Part shown: piece after piece, positions 26,401-35,376 of the stretch | How the letters are laid out: every line of letters begins with the position of its first letter | How positions within the stretch are numbered: the first letter of the stretch is position 1 | Assembly (NCBI RefSeq): GCF_030518215.1 | Contig: NZ_JAULRT010000035.1 | Span: 1 to 64,000, forward strand | From: Gilvimarinus algae | GTDB lineage: Bacteria; Pseudomonadota; Gammaproteobacteria; Pseudomonadales; Cellvibrionaceae | Direction: 5' to 3' | Length of the DNA: 64,000 bases | Notes under the pieces: generated by a model | Told to the model about the DNA's origin: nothing | Seen by the model: only the letters and a program-made list of their open reading frames with translations | Database searches by the model: none | Made by a program: the position numbers and the translations under genes

Positions 26401-27615
26401 CTACGGATTGAGCGGCTGCAACTGCTGGTGGCGCCTGTGCGAGTGCGTTTTCAGCGCATGGCGATGCTCACGCAGCGCCCTGGCGAGCGAGGTAGAGGTG
26501 GCGGCCGACAGATAGATACGGCTTTCAGCCTGGATCACCAGAGCGTGATACTGCCGGCTCAAGGCGTCGTTAACGCTATAGACGTGCCGCCAGTGATCCT
26601 GCCAAGTCGCCAGAGCACGCAAAAATTGCCGGCTGGGTCTATGCGCCTGCCAGCGCAGGCGACGGTACTGCATGGGCTCTGTCTGCCAAAACCGGTGAAA
26701 AAGCGTTACCAGATACCGGCCCAGTGCATAGCAGAGCGCCAAGAGCACGAGCGCCGCCACCACTAACGCCGCCCATTGCCAGCGGCTCAAAGGCGGACGC
26801 GCAACATTGAGCGTTTTTCCCGGCACACTGACCTCGACTATTTGCTCAGTGCTGTTTTGATAATAGCGCAAGGTAAGCTCAGGCAGTTGCCACTGACCCG
26901 GCGCCAGCACGCGAATGCTTTGTTGCTCGCTGCGCCGCCCGCCGAGTGCTAAATCGCTACCGACCATATCATCTTTGACGACCGGACTTTGCAGATAGGT
27001 TTTCAGTGCGTCATTATCGATGTCCGTGAGAAGCGGCGGGATAAACAGTGCCGACGTACCCGACACAGTCACGGTGATAGTCCGCGCAATATGGTCACCC
27101 ACCTGCACGGTTTCAGGCATATCAAAGGTCTGCTCAATGTCGATGTTATCGGCAATAATCAGCGGGTCGAGCGCTCTCGCGGCGGCCGGCACCTGCGCCC
27201 TTAGCGTGACGGGCTCAGAGGTTACGCGTTCGGTTGCAGGCTTTCCGTTTTCATCCGGGTAGTGAACCGTCAGCCCGGGAATCTCTACTTGGTAGAGGCC
27301 CTCAACCATTGGCACCAGCGTGTATTCCTTGCCCACCCCCGTCCAGGTTTCGCCATTAATGGAACGCGATGTCGGATAAGTGCTCTTTTCGGTTTGCACA
27401 TTGATCAAGTTGAGCCCTTCGATCGGGTCAAAGTACACCGGCTTGGTAAACCAGCTAGGTACCAGCACCGTCACATCAATCACGACCGCCCGCCCCACCT
27501 CGACCGGCTCTTGCGGCGCCACCACTTCAACCTTGGGGGCGGCGCTTAGCGCCACCGGGCAGACAAGCAGCCAGGCCAGACAGCCGAGCGCGCGAACAGG
27601 CAGCCAGCGGGTCAT
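26401..27615 (-). CDS. batD: BatD-like protein of the MoxR/Bat operon
   Basis: This 404-residue protein has an N-terminal signal (after MTRWLPVRALG), Ig-like beta domains ('VGRAVVIDVTVLVPSWFTKP', 'VQVGDHIARTITVTVSG'), one membrane helix near 280-300, and a cytoplasmic tail. This is the BatD layout. The start at 27615 overlaps the stop of the upstream gene by four bases (ATGA). It is the last gene of a six-gene run that starts with moxR. Bat proteins are thought to work with MoxR AAA+ ATPases in envelope stress tolerance or protein assembly. Confidence 0.75.
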   Translation of the reverse strand: MTRWLPVRALGCLAWLLVCPVALSAAPKVEVVAPQEPVEVGRAVVIDVTVLVPSWFTKPVYFDPIEGLNLINVQTEKSTYPTSRSINGETWTGVGKEYTLVPMVEGLYQVEIPGLTVHYPDENGKPATERVTSEPVTLRAQVPAAARALDPLIIADNIDIEQTFDMPETVQVGDHIARTITVTVSGTSALFIPPLLTDIDNDALKTYLQSPVVKDDMVGSDLALGGRRSEQQSIRVLAPGQWQLPELTLRYYQNSTEQIVEVSVPGKTLNVARPPLSRWQWAALVVAALVLLALCYALGRYLVTLFHRFWQTEPMQYRRLRWQAHRPSRQFLRALATWQDHWRHVYSVNDALSRQYHALVIQAESRIYLSAATSTSLARALREHRHALKTHSHRRHQQLQPLNP

Positions 27616-29216
27616 GGGCTTTGCTCCTGATGGGCGGCCTCGTTGGAAAATTTGGCGGAGAGAAAGTCGCTCATATCCGAATTCACACTCCGCATCCACT
27701 GCTCTTTCGCATCCACCGACAAATTGTCACCTACCTGATAGTCCAGCGTCTTGGTATTGTCGTCGACGTGTTTTACGGTGCGGTCATCGACTTCGAGCGA
27801 GACGCTTTGCTCGGCATCAATGTTTCCACCTTCGGCAATCAGTAGCTTCATGATCTGCTCGGCAATGGCTTGGTTGCGGGCAGCCTTTTCATACCCCGGC
27901 TCTTGCGCCAGCACCTGCTCATAGGCGGCAATGGCCTGAGGATACTGATGCGCCTTTAACAGGGCATTGGCGCGGTTGTACATGGCATCCAGAGTACCAA
28001 CCGTGGCAAACACCTGTGCCGCCAGCTCGTACTTGCCGTTCTCGTACAGTGCCGTACCGCGCCACATGGGGTCGACAAACAGCTCTGCAGAGCGATCAAG
28101 CTGATTGTTTTTAAAGGCCATCCAGCCCTGTTGATCCGCGGTAAAAAACCAGTCCACCGCATCGGCCCGGGCAGAGGGGGTGGGCGCAAGCAGCGCGGCT
28201 GCGCACACCAGCAGGCACACACCCGAAACGGACGCCCGTTGCTTTTTACCTTCGGCGGTGGTGAAACCTTTTCTGAACCATAGCGCCACCAAAACAAGCG
28301 CTGGCCAGCAAAAGTACCACCCCATATCCCGGTAGGGTGCATCGGTGTTGCCCTGCAAAGCCTGGCGCCGCTGCTGACTGGCAGCGCGATCGATGGCGAC
28401 GATATCCTGATTGCCGAGGGCGACTTTTTGCGTCTGCATCTGCGCGAGCTCGCCGGCGATGGTTTCGTTGAGTTTGAGTGACAAAGCCTGACCTGCACTG
28501 TCTGTGACAAAGTCGCCTGCCCCAGATACGATCATACCGCCCTCCGGCGTAGCGAACTGCCACCAGATAAAAGGCAAACTTTGCGATTTAAGCTTAATCA
28601 CCTCTGAGGCTCGAATATCGTCGGCCAGCACCACCACACTGCCACCACCGGCGCGCTCAAGCTCCTGCTGCGCCAGCGCGAGCGCATCGGCCGCATCGTC
28701 GGCCAAGACACTATTACCCGGCATAACGCCCGGCACAAGCGCTTCAATAAAAGGGAGAAAAACGCGATGGTCTTCGGTCATGGGCAAGACTTTATGACTC
28801 GTGCTGGCATAGGCAATCAACGCCGTTTTGGCGCCGGCGCGAAAGCTCAGCAAATCGCGAATTTTTTGCTTCGCCAGCTCCAGACGACTCGGCTGAAAAT
28901 CGTTGGCGAGCATACTCTCGCTGACCTTTAGCACCAGCACGATCGGTGCTTTCGCGCCCCGGTCGCTCATCTCGCGCTCCCACGCCGGGCCCGCCGCCGC
29001 CAGCGCCAGCAAGCAACCGACTGCCAGCACCAGATCGACAGGCTTGAACTTGTCCGCCAGACGCTGGCGCGGTGTCAGCGCTGCCACCAAATGCGGCGCG
29101 ATGGCGCTTTGCAGATGTTGGCGCTTACCCAGTCGGCGGCGCACACACCAATAGCTCAGTACCAGTACCGGCAGAGACAGTAACCACTCGGGCCGCAGAA
29201 AGTGAAGTTCAAACAT
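27612..29216 (-). CDS. BatB/BatC-type VWA and TPR membrane protein, MIDAS Asp missing
   Basis: This 534-residue protein joins a BatB-like half (two membrane helices around a von Willebrand A domain, residues about 85-300) to a BatC-like half (TPR repeats, about 370-460; 'ALYENGKYELAAQVFATVG', 'AIAAYEQVLAQEPGYEKAAR'). The first MIDAS motif, normally D-x-S-x-S, reads K-V-S-E-S ('VLVLKVSESML'), so the metal-coordinating Asp is replaced by Lys and metal binding is doubtful. The neighbouring BatA keeps the motif. It overlaps the upstream gene by 8 bases and the downstream gene by 4. Confidence 0.8.
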   Translation of the reverse strand: MFELHFLRPEWLLSLPVLVLSYWCVRRRLGKRQHLQSAIAPHLVAALTPRQRLADKFKPVDLVLAVGCLLALAAAGPAWEREMSDRGAKAPIVLVLKVSESMLANDFQPSRLELAKQKIRDLLSFRAGAKTALIAYASTSHKVLPMTEDHRVFLPFIEALVPGVMPGNSVLADDAADALALAQQELERAGGGSVVVLADDIRASEVIKLKSQSLPFIWWQFATPEGGMIVSGAGDFVTDSAGQALSLKLNETIAGELAQMQTQKVALGNQDIVAIDRAASQQRRQALQGNTDAPYRDMGWYFCWPALVLVALWFRKGFTTAEGKKQRASVSGVCLLVCAAALLAPTPSARADAVDWFFTADQQGWMAFKNNQLDRSAELFVDPMWRGTALYENGKYELAAQVFATVGTLDAMYNRANALLKAHQYPQAIAAYEQVLAQEPGYEKAARNQAIAEQIMKLLIAEGGNIDAEQSVSLEVDDRTVKHVDDNTKTLDYQVGDNLSVDAKEQWMRSVNSDMSDFLSAKFSNEAAHQEQSP

Positions 29217-30195
29217 AGCGCCTCCCGAGCAGAGAGCGAGCGGCGCGCAGCGCCATGGCTAACACCACCAAGACAAGCGCCACAACCAAAAGCCCCGGCA
29301 CCAGCGAGGTTTCGGCGCGCACCACGGGCTTTTGCAGTTGGCTCGCGGCAACCTGATCAATTTGCGCGTAGACTTTTTCCAACGTTTGACTGTCTTCGGC
29401 CGAATAGAACTCGCCGCCGGTGATCTCGGCAATATCACGCAGTGTTTTAAAATCGACGCGGTACTGGCCTTCGCCGTTTTCATCACCTATACCGATGGTG
29501 AAAATTCTCAACGCTTCATCGGCGGCGATGTGGGCCGCATTTTTGGGTGACATACGCGAGCCGGTATCCGCGCCATCGGTCAGTAAAATCAGCAGGCGGC
29601 TTTCCACCTTGGACGACTCAAAGTGCTGTATCGCCAGGCCAATCGCATCGCCAATCGCGGTATGGGGCCCGGCCATGGACACTGACATATCATCCAGGAT
29701 TTGCTCGGCGCTGGCCAAATCCTGAGTAAAGGGCACCTGCAGATAGGCGCGCGTGCCAAAGACAATCAGGCCGATGCGATCCTGCTGGCGCTCACGAATG
29801 TATTGCGAGACCACCTGCTTAACCGCTTCCAAGCGGGCAATTTTGTTGCCGCTGCTGTCGGGAAAATCAGGCTCTTCCATGGAGCCCGACAGATCAATCG
29901 CCAGCATAATGTCGCGGCTGACAATATCCTCGATGACCGGCTCGCCCAGCTTCACAGGCTTAGCCACAGCGACCACCAGTGCCAGCCAGACCAACGCAGC
30001 CAAGAGCACATCCATAAGTGGCTTAGCATAGATCTGACTGCCCGACCCCACACGGGCACCCGAGGCCTGCGCCGCCAGGGAAAAGAACGGAATCCTGATG
30101 GCCAGGGTGCGCTGGCGCAACGCCGGCAGCGCCCAAAAAATCAAAAGCGGTAGGGGTAGCAGGGCGAGCAACCAGAGGTGTTTAAAGACGATCAT
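29209..30195 (-). CDS. batA: BatA-like VWA domain membrane protein
   Basis: This 328-residue protein has N-terminal membrane segments, a VWA domain with an intact MIDAS ('AIDLSGSMEEPDF', Thr in 'TDGADTGSRM'), and a C-terminal membrane helix. That is the BatA arrangement (PF13519-like). It overlaps both neighbours by a few bases, which suggests coupled translation. VWA proteins of this operon are thought to be partners of the MoxR ATPase. Topology places the VWA domain in the periplasm by family knowledge. Confidence 0.85.
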   Translation of the reverse strand: MIVFKHLWLLALLPLPLLIFWALPALRQRTLAIRIPFFSLAAQASGARVGSGSQIYAKPLMDVLLAALVWLALVVAVAKPVKLGEPVIEDIVSRDIMLAIDLSGSMEEPDFPDSSGNKIARLEAVKQVVSQYIRERQQDRIGLIVFGTRAYLQVPFTQDLASAEQILDDMSVSMAGPHTAIGDAIGLAIQHFESSKVESRLLILLTDGADTGSRMSPKNAAHIAADEALRIFTIGIGDENGEGQYRVDFKTLRDIAEITGGEFYSAEDSQTLEKVYAQIDQVAASQLQKPVVRAETSLVPGLLVVALVLVVLAMALRAARSLLGRRYV

Positions 30196-30650
30196 GCCGC
30201 CACCTTGTAATGCGTCAACCAGTACTTGGCATCGCGGCGCAATTGCTCGCGATCAAACGCGTCCGTCAAAAAGTAGAAGTCGTGGAACTGCACTTTGTTC
30301 GCGACGCAATTATTCAGATAATCACACCATTGCTGCCCGGTCAGTGAGGCCACTTGCTGCCTTGGCACCTGGGTCATAAGACAGCGTTTGAGAATGGCGC
30401 TCACCTGCAACGGGTTGTAGTCGGGCGGCAGAGCGTCAATTTCAAGTATCGCGTAGTGACGAAAGCGGTTTTTGTGCCGCCGGTAAAGCCAGAACGTCAA
30501 CGCCGCCAGCACGGGGACCAGCACCGCCGCCACCACTAGCCACCAGCCGGGGCCCTGGGGCATCATGGACACAGGCTCGGGGTCCGCCAGCGGCTCCATT
30601 AACTCGTACAGCTGATAGACCTCCAGGCCCTGCAAGTCGTTATTGTCCAT
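30192..30650 (-). CDS. DUF4381 membrane protein
   Basis: This 152-residue protein has one hydrophobic helix near 32-52 ('GWWLVVAAVLVPVLAALTFW') followed by a basic 'YRRHKNRFRHYAILEID' segment and the 'LKRCLMTQVPRQQVASLTGQ' region, which matches the DUF4381 family found in MoxR/Bat operons. Both ends overlap neighbours (ATGA type upstream of batA). It probably anchors a partner of the VWA proteins; no enzymatic motif is visible. Confidence 0.8.
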   Translation of the reverse strand: MDNNDLQGLEVYQLYELMEPLADPEPVSMMPQGPGWWLVVAAVLVPVLAALTFWLYRRHKNRFRHYAILEIDALPPDYNPLQVSAILKRCLMTQVPRQQVASLTGQQWCDYLNNCVANKVQFHDFYFLTDAFDREQLRRDAKYWLTHYKVAA

Positions 30651-31600
30651 CAGCGCCTCCGCACCGCCAGGGCCTCGGCAATTTGATCAAAGGTATCGCG
30701 TTCAGTGGTGAGCCGCATCACCGTTAGCGGCAATCGCTGCTGCCACTCATCCAAAGTGGCAAGGCGCTGGGAAAACGCCTGCTGCAAACGCGCATGGGTT
30801 TTATCGCTGCGGGTATCGATGGTCATTTGCGACTGGCCATCGCTGACCACCATTTGTAAGTCTTTGGGTAGGGTCTGGGCCAGCGGATCCTGAACCGCGA
30901 CCAGAATGACATCATTGTGAGCGCACAGCTGACCCAGGTGCTGCTCGGTGGCGTCGTCAACGGCGTCGAAATCGCTGATCACCACCACCAGGTGATCGTG
31001 GCCCACTTGCTCGGTGGCCGCCTTTAGCGGCCGGTTCAGATGCATGGATGTGGCCGGGCTCTCAAGATCACAGTGCAACGCTAAGTTGTACTGTGAGATG
31101 CAGCGCACCACCTGCTCCAACAGTTGTGGGCGTTTGCTCGGCCGGAAGGCTTTTACCTCGGTATCGTTAAAGACCACCGCACCGACACGGTCGCCGCGGG
31201 CAAAAATCCCATAGGCACACAAAGCGGCTGCTTCGCTGGCGGTGACCGATTTCATGTTTCTGCGCGAGCCGAAAAACATGCTCATACGCTGATCGACAAT
31301 CAGCAGTGCCGAGCGGTCCTTTTCCTCGGCGTACACCCGCACATGGGGGCGCCCCATGCGCGCCGTCACCCGCCAGTCGATAGCGCGAATGTCATCGCCA
31401 ACGCGGTAGTCCCGCAGCTCTTCAAAGTTTAAACCGCGCCCGCGCATCCGCGAACCGTGGCGCCCGGCCAGCAAACTTTTACTGCGCTGACGCGGCAAAA
31501 AGCTCAGCTGCCGCGCTTTTCTCTGTAGACTTTTTAAATAGGAAAAGTCGGTATGAATGCGCGGATCGAGGGGCGAATCAAGCGCCGTGGGCTTGGCCAT
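30650..31600 (-). CDS. DUF58 domain protein
   Basis: This 316-residue protein carries the DUF58 signature 'GRGLNFEELRDYRVGDDIRA' followed by 'IDWRVTARMGRPHVRVYAEE' (residues about 55-95) and a degenerate VWA-like fold ('ALLIVDQRMSMFFGS'). ATG 31600 is preferred over TTG 31606 because aggag lies six bases upstream. It sits between moxR and DUF4381, as is standard for these operons. Function is inferred as a MoxR partner. Confidence 0.9.
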   Translation of the reverse strand: MAKPTALDSPLDPRIHTDFSYLKSLQRKARQLSFLPRQRSKSLLAGRHGSRMRGRGLNFEELRDYRVGDDIRAIDWRVTARMGRPHVRVYAEEKDRSALLIVDQRMSMFFGSRRNMKSVTASEAAALCAYGIFARGDRVGAVVFNDTEVKAFRPSKRPQLLEQVVRCISQYNLALHCDLESPATSMHLNRPLKAATEQVGHDHLVVVISDFDAVDDATEQHLGQLCAHNDVILVAVQDPLAQTLPKDLQMVVSDGQSQMTIDTRSDKTHARLQQAFSQRLATLDEWQQRLPLTVMRLTTERDTFDQIAEALAVRRR

Positions 31601-31609
31601 GATCAACTC

Positions 31610-32587
31610 CTATGGCAGCGCCACCAGCTGGATGATTTTTTCAATCACCCCATCGGCATCGAGCCCCGCTCCTTGCGCCTGATAGCTCAGTGCCAGACGG
31701 TGACGCATCACATCTTTGGCAATCGCGCGGATGTCTTCGGGCAGGACTTGATCGCGGCCGTTGAGCCAAGCATAGGTGCGCGAGCATTTATCCAGCGCAA
31801 TAGACGCCCGAGGGGAAACGCCTATTTCAATCCACTGCGCCAAATCACTGCTGTAGTTAGCCGGCGTTCGGGTGGCATAGACCAAGTCCGCCATATAGCG
31901 AGCCATGGCAGGGTCAACACCGATCTGCGCAATTTCGGTGCGCGCCTGAAAGATCACACTCTGCTCGGTGAGGCTGTGCTCGCCGGAAGGCTTATCGGTA
32001 TGGGCCGCCTGCTCTTCAGCGCGCACCAATTCGATAACGCTGACCTCGTCTTCGACGCTTGGGTAATCGATGGTGACCTTCATCAAAAAGCGATCGAGCT
32101 GCGCCTCGGGCAGTGGGTAGGTACCCTCTTGCTCAACCGGATTTTGCGTGGCGAGCACCATAAACAAGGGCTCCATTTTGTGGCTTTTACCTGCCACTGT
32201 GATCTGCCGCTCTTCCATGGCCTCCAGCAAGGCCGATTGAACCTTGGCCGGCGCCCGGTTGATTTCATCCGCCAGGACAATGTTGGCAAAGATAGGGCCG
32301 GGATCGAAGTGAAACTCGCCGCCACTTGGCGTCTGGTGAAAAACCTCTGAGCCGGTAATGTCAGAGGGCAAAAGATCGGGGGTAAACTGCACGCGACTGA
32401 AACGGCTCACGAGATTGCCGGCCAGGGCTTTTATGGCGCGGGTTTTTGCAAGCCCCGGCAAGCCCTCAATCAGCAGGTTGCCGTTGGCCAGCAGGCCAAT
32501 CAGCAATCGATCAACCACCGCCTCCTGACCGATAATACTGGCGGCCACACGAGCCTTAAGCGCCATCACCTCTTCCAATGTGTTCAT
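31610..32587 (-). CDS. moxR: MoxR family AAA+ ATPase
   Basis: This 325-residue AAA_3 ATPase (PF07726) has a Walker A at about 41-48 ('EGLPGLAKT'), Walker B 'VLADEINRAP', a sensor 'VLATQNPVEQEGTYPLPEAQ' block and the arginine finger region 'LDRFLMKV'. MoxR proteins work as chaperone-like ATPases with the VWA proteins encoded next to them. It is the first gene of the operon moxR-DUF58-DUF4381-batA-batB/C-batD, all overlapping or within 10 bases. Confidence 0.95.
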   Translation of the reverse strand: MNTLEEVMALKARVAASIIGQEAVVDRLLIGLLANGNLLIEGLPGLAKTRAIKALAGNLVSRFSRVQFTPDLLPSDITGSEVFHQTPSGGEFHFDPGPIFANIVLADEINRAPAKVQSALLEAMEERQITVAGKSHKMEPLFMVLATQNPVEQEGTYPLPEAQLDRFLMKVTIDYPSVEDEVSVIELVRAEEQAAHTDKPSGEHSLTEQSVIFQARTEIAQIGVDPAMARYMADLVYATRTPANYSSDLAQWIEIGVSPRASIALDKCSRTYAWLNGRDQVLPEDIRAIAKDVMRHRLALSYQAQGAGLDADGVIEKIIQLVALP

Positions 32588-32634
32588 ACGGGGCTCCGTT
32601 AATGTGCTTCCCCACCAGCACTGTCAATTAGGAC

Positions 32635-34917
32635 TCAGTCGGCAGCGGTCTGGCGTTCGAGTTGTTTGATCATCTGTTCAATCTGGGCGTTGCCCGGGAC
32701 CAGCTCGCCAAGTCGTTTGGCGTAAAACAATGCGCGCTCGTCGTCACCGCTGGCCTGATAGCTCTGCGATAAACTGTAGCTTATATCCGGGTCATTAGGC
32801 GAGAGTGCGTAGGCCTTTTGCAACTGCGACAGCGCCTGATCCATTTTCCCTAGATCCTGCAGCAGCAGCGCATAGGTGTAAATAAAGCGGCTGTTCGGCG
32901 GCGCTCCCTGTGCGGCTTTTTGCAGGTGCACAAGCGCCGCCTCCTTGTCGCCGCTACGAACAAAGCTCATGGCCTTGGCGTAATGCGCACTGTCGGCATT
33001 GGGGTTAATCGCCAGAGCCTTATCCAGCACGCCGCGCGCCTTGGCTTCATCGCCGCGCAGCCGGTACAAATCCGCCAGATTCACATAGGCGGGAATAAAC
33101 ACCGGCTCGATGTCTATGGCTTTCTGGTAGTGCTTCTCGGCGTTTTTTAAACGCCCCAGTTGCTGCTCGAGGTTACCGAGGTTGGTGTGGGAAAAACCTC
33201 GGTCCGCCTGATACCGCTGCCCATCGCGGTACTCCTGCAGCGCATTTTTTAATCTTGCCTTGTCGCTATCGGCGAGGCTGGTCTCCGGTGGCTGTACCAA
33301 CATGCGCGCCAGGGCGCGGCCGGCCTCTGCGCGTATCGGCTTGTGCGGATCATCCAACAAGCTCTCCAATAAACGCCACTGATCCGGCACTGGATAAACA
33401 GACGCGGCAGTGATTGCCCCCTGGCGCTTGAGCGGATCGTCATCGCGCAGGGCGCGGGCAATGGCAACCACCGCATTGCGCCCCGGCGTCCGATCCATTC
33501 GGTAGAGCGCTGAGGCGCGAATAATATCCGGGTAATTCATGTCCTGCGCAATTTTGGTCAGCTCCTGGCCCACAGTGCCAAGGTCTTGCCCGGTGTCCGC
33601 GCCGTGAAAAGCACTGGCAAAATGCTCTCGGCCAAGGTACTGACTGTCAGGGTGCCACTGCCGCATTTGCTGCTCGGCCCAAGCCGGGGTTTTATCGGTA
33701 TGGCAGCCATTACAGGCGTTGGGTACACCGAGGCTCTGCGTCAAGTCAGGGCGCGGGACTTTAAAGGCGTGATCGCGCCGATCGTCAACCTGCATGTAGG
33801 TGGTCGCTGGCATATGACAATCGACACAAAAGCTGCCGGCACCCGAGAGTTTGTGGCCGTGATGCGCTGGCGCATCATAGCGCTCGCTCTGGTGGCATTG
33901 CGTGCACACCTGATTACCCGGCAACTTGAGCTGGCCGGAGTGGGGGTTGTGACAGTTAGTACAGGTCACCCCCGCCTCGTGCATTTTGCTCTGCAGGAAA
34001 GACCCCCAGACATAGTCTTCATCCCAGATCTGGCCATCGGCGTGATACAGCTCGGCCGTAATCAGTGCCGGCTGAAAGGTGTGCTGGAAATCGTCCGGCG
34101 CGCCGCGATCTTCCAGCTGAGTACGTCTGGCATGACAGCCGGCGCAGACTTCAATTTGCCGGCTGGGCTTAAGCTCAGCAATGCTGCGCATCAACCCCTG
34201 GTCATCCTGAAGAAACAGCGGGGTCTTTGCGCCGATAAACGTCTTGTAGCCCTTGTTCGGCACGCTTTTGTCACCCCCCGCCCATTGCAGATGCGCACCG
34301 CTGTCACCGTGACAGGCCGCGCAGCTGACGTTAATCGCCGAATACTGCGACTGGTAACTATGACTCTCGCTGTCAAAGCCCTTGCGGAAATCGGTAGAGT
34401 GACAGTCGGCGCACATATGGTTCCAGTTCTGCCCCATTTGCGACCAGTGAAACTCATCCGTAGGGCCCTGCTCTGGGTGCAACACAAACCAACGCTGACC
34501 ACCAGCGGCTTTCTCTCGTGAGTCCCAAGCGAAGGGGAAAAACTGAAACTTTCCTGGCGACATCTCAAACATGTATTGCTGCAGAGGGTGATAACCGAAA
34601 CTGTGGGTCACCCGGTACTCGGTCGGCTTTCCATCTAGATCAGGCATAGTAATAAAGAGCGCCTGGTCACGGCGAGCAAAGGTTGCTTCAGCGTCCTGAT
34701 ACGGCAGAGCTTGCTGGTTGAAATTGCCCAATACGGAATCGGCTGTCGCAACGCCCATTGCATGAAAATGGTGCGACTGCTGCCAATCGTTTACCTGAAC
34801 TTGATGGCAACTGGCGCATTGTTCAGCTTCAGCCCAGGCTCCAGGCCCTGTGCCCATTAATAACAGCAGACTCACCACCGCCAGTGAACACAGCCTGCCA
34901 ACTCCATTTTTCTTCAC
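32635..34917 (-). CDS. octaheme c-type cytochrome with HEAT-like and TPR C-terminal half
   Basis: This 760-residue exported protein carries eight C-x-x-C-H motifs, all in the N-terminal 390 residues or so: CASCH, CADCH, CAACH, CAGCH, CTNCH, CTQCH, CVDCH and CNGCH. A signal peptide ends near 'GAWAEAEQC'. The middle part has a HEAT-like stretch, and residues about 590-745 are TPR repeats ('AEKHYQKAIDIEPVFIPAYV', 'ALSQLQKAYALSPNDPDISY'). GTG 34917 is chosen because gggag lies just upstream. The family is a cytochrome c554-like multiheme group; electron transfer in the periplasm is expected. Partners are unknown; the moxR operon lies 48 bases downstream on the same strand. Confidence 0.85.
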   Translation of the reverse strand: MKKNGVGRLCSLAVVSLLLLMGTGPGAWAEAEQCASCHQVQVNDWQQSHHFHAMGVATADSVLGNFNQQALPYQDAEATFARRDQALFITMPDLDGKPTEYRVTHSFGYHPLQQYMFEMSPGKFQFFPFAWDSREKAAGGQRWFVLHPEQGPTDEFHWSQMGQNWNHMCADCHSTDFRKGFDSESHSYQSQYSAINVSCAACHGDSGAHLQWAGGDKSVPNKGYKTFIGAKTPLFLQDDQGLMRSIAELKPSRQIEVCAGCHARRTQLEDRGAPDDFQHTFQPALITAELYHADGQIWDEDYVWGSFLQSKMHEAGVTCTNCHNPHSGQLKLPGNQVCTQCHQSERYDAPAHHGHKLSGAGSFCVDCHMPATTYMQVDDRRDHAFKVPRPDLTQSLGVPNACNGCHTDKTPAWAEQQMRQWHPDSQYLGREHFASAFHGADTGQDLGTVGQELTKIAQDMNYPDIIRASALYRMDRTPGRNAVVAIARALRDDDPLKRQGAITAASVYPVPDQWRLLESLLDDPHKPIRAEAGRALARMLVQPPETSLADSDKARLKNALQEYRDGQRYQADRGFSHTNLGNLEQQLGRLKNAEKHYQKAIDIEPVFIPAYVNLADLYRLRGDEAKARGVLDKALAINPNADSAHYAKAMSFVRSGDKEAALVHLQKAAQGAPPNSRFIYTYALLLQDLGKMDQALSQLQKAYALSPNDPDISYSLSQSYQASGDDERALFYAKRLGELVPGNAQIEQMIKQLERQTAAD

Positions 34918-35376
34918 AGCCACTCCCACACAACACCGCTGCCGACAATATTCCAACTAAAACTACACGAGGAGGAAACAAGGATAGATGCGTCATGGTA
35001 TACCGCTTTGAACGCATTTCCTAGCAATCGAGATCACTGCTCTTTGGGAAAATACGGGGCTTTTCTCGTCTCAATAAAGAGACCAAACGACATTAAGCCT
35101 CTCCCAAATATGACAATATCGTCATCTTCACTTTCATTTAGAAATAAAAATAAAATCTATAAGCCTAAAAAGAAACAAAAATGTCGCATTAATTTCCATT
35201 AAAAAAAATAGCTTCTTCCCGGTGGTCTTTTTTACCTTAATAAATAGATAAACCCCTCTCCTTTGATTAGTATTAATCAGGTTTGCGCAGCACTTCTGCC
35301 TGCAGACTATTCAAGACACCATCAGATCTCGGCAGCCACCGACATCCCCACTGATGTTACTAGAAGGAGTTAGACC
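34918..35376. other. AT-rich divergent intergenic region
   Basis: No gene is supported here. The region lies between the octaheme cytochrome (minus) and the sulfatase (plus) and presumably holds both promoters. A run of A- and T-rich text at 35130-35260 contrasts with the GC-rich backbone. I see no clear operator. The sulfatase start GTG 35377 is preceded by aaggagtta. Confidence 0.5.
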
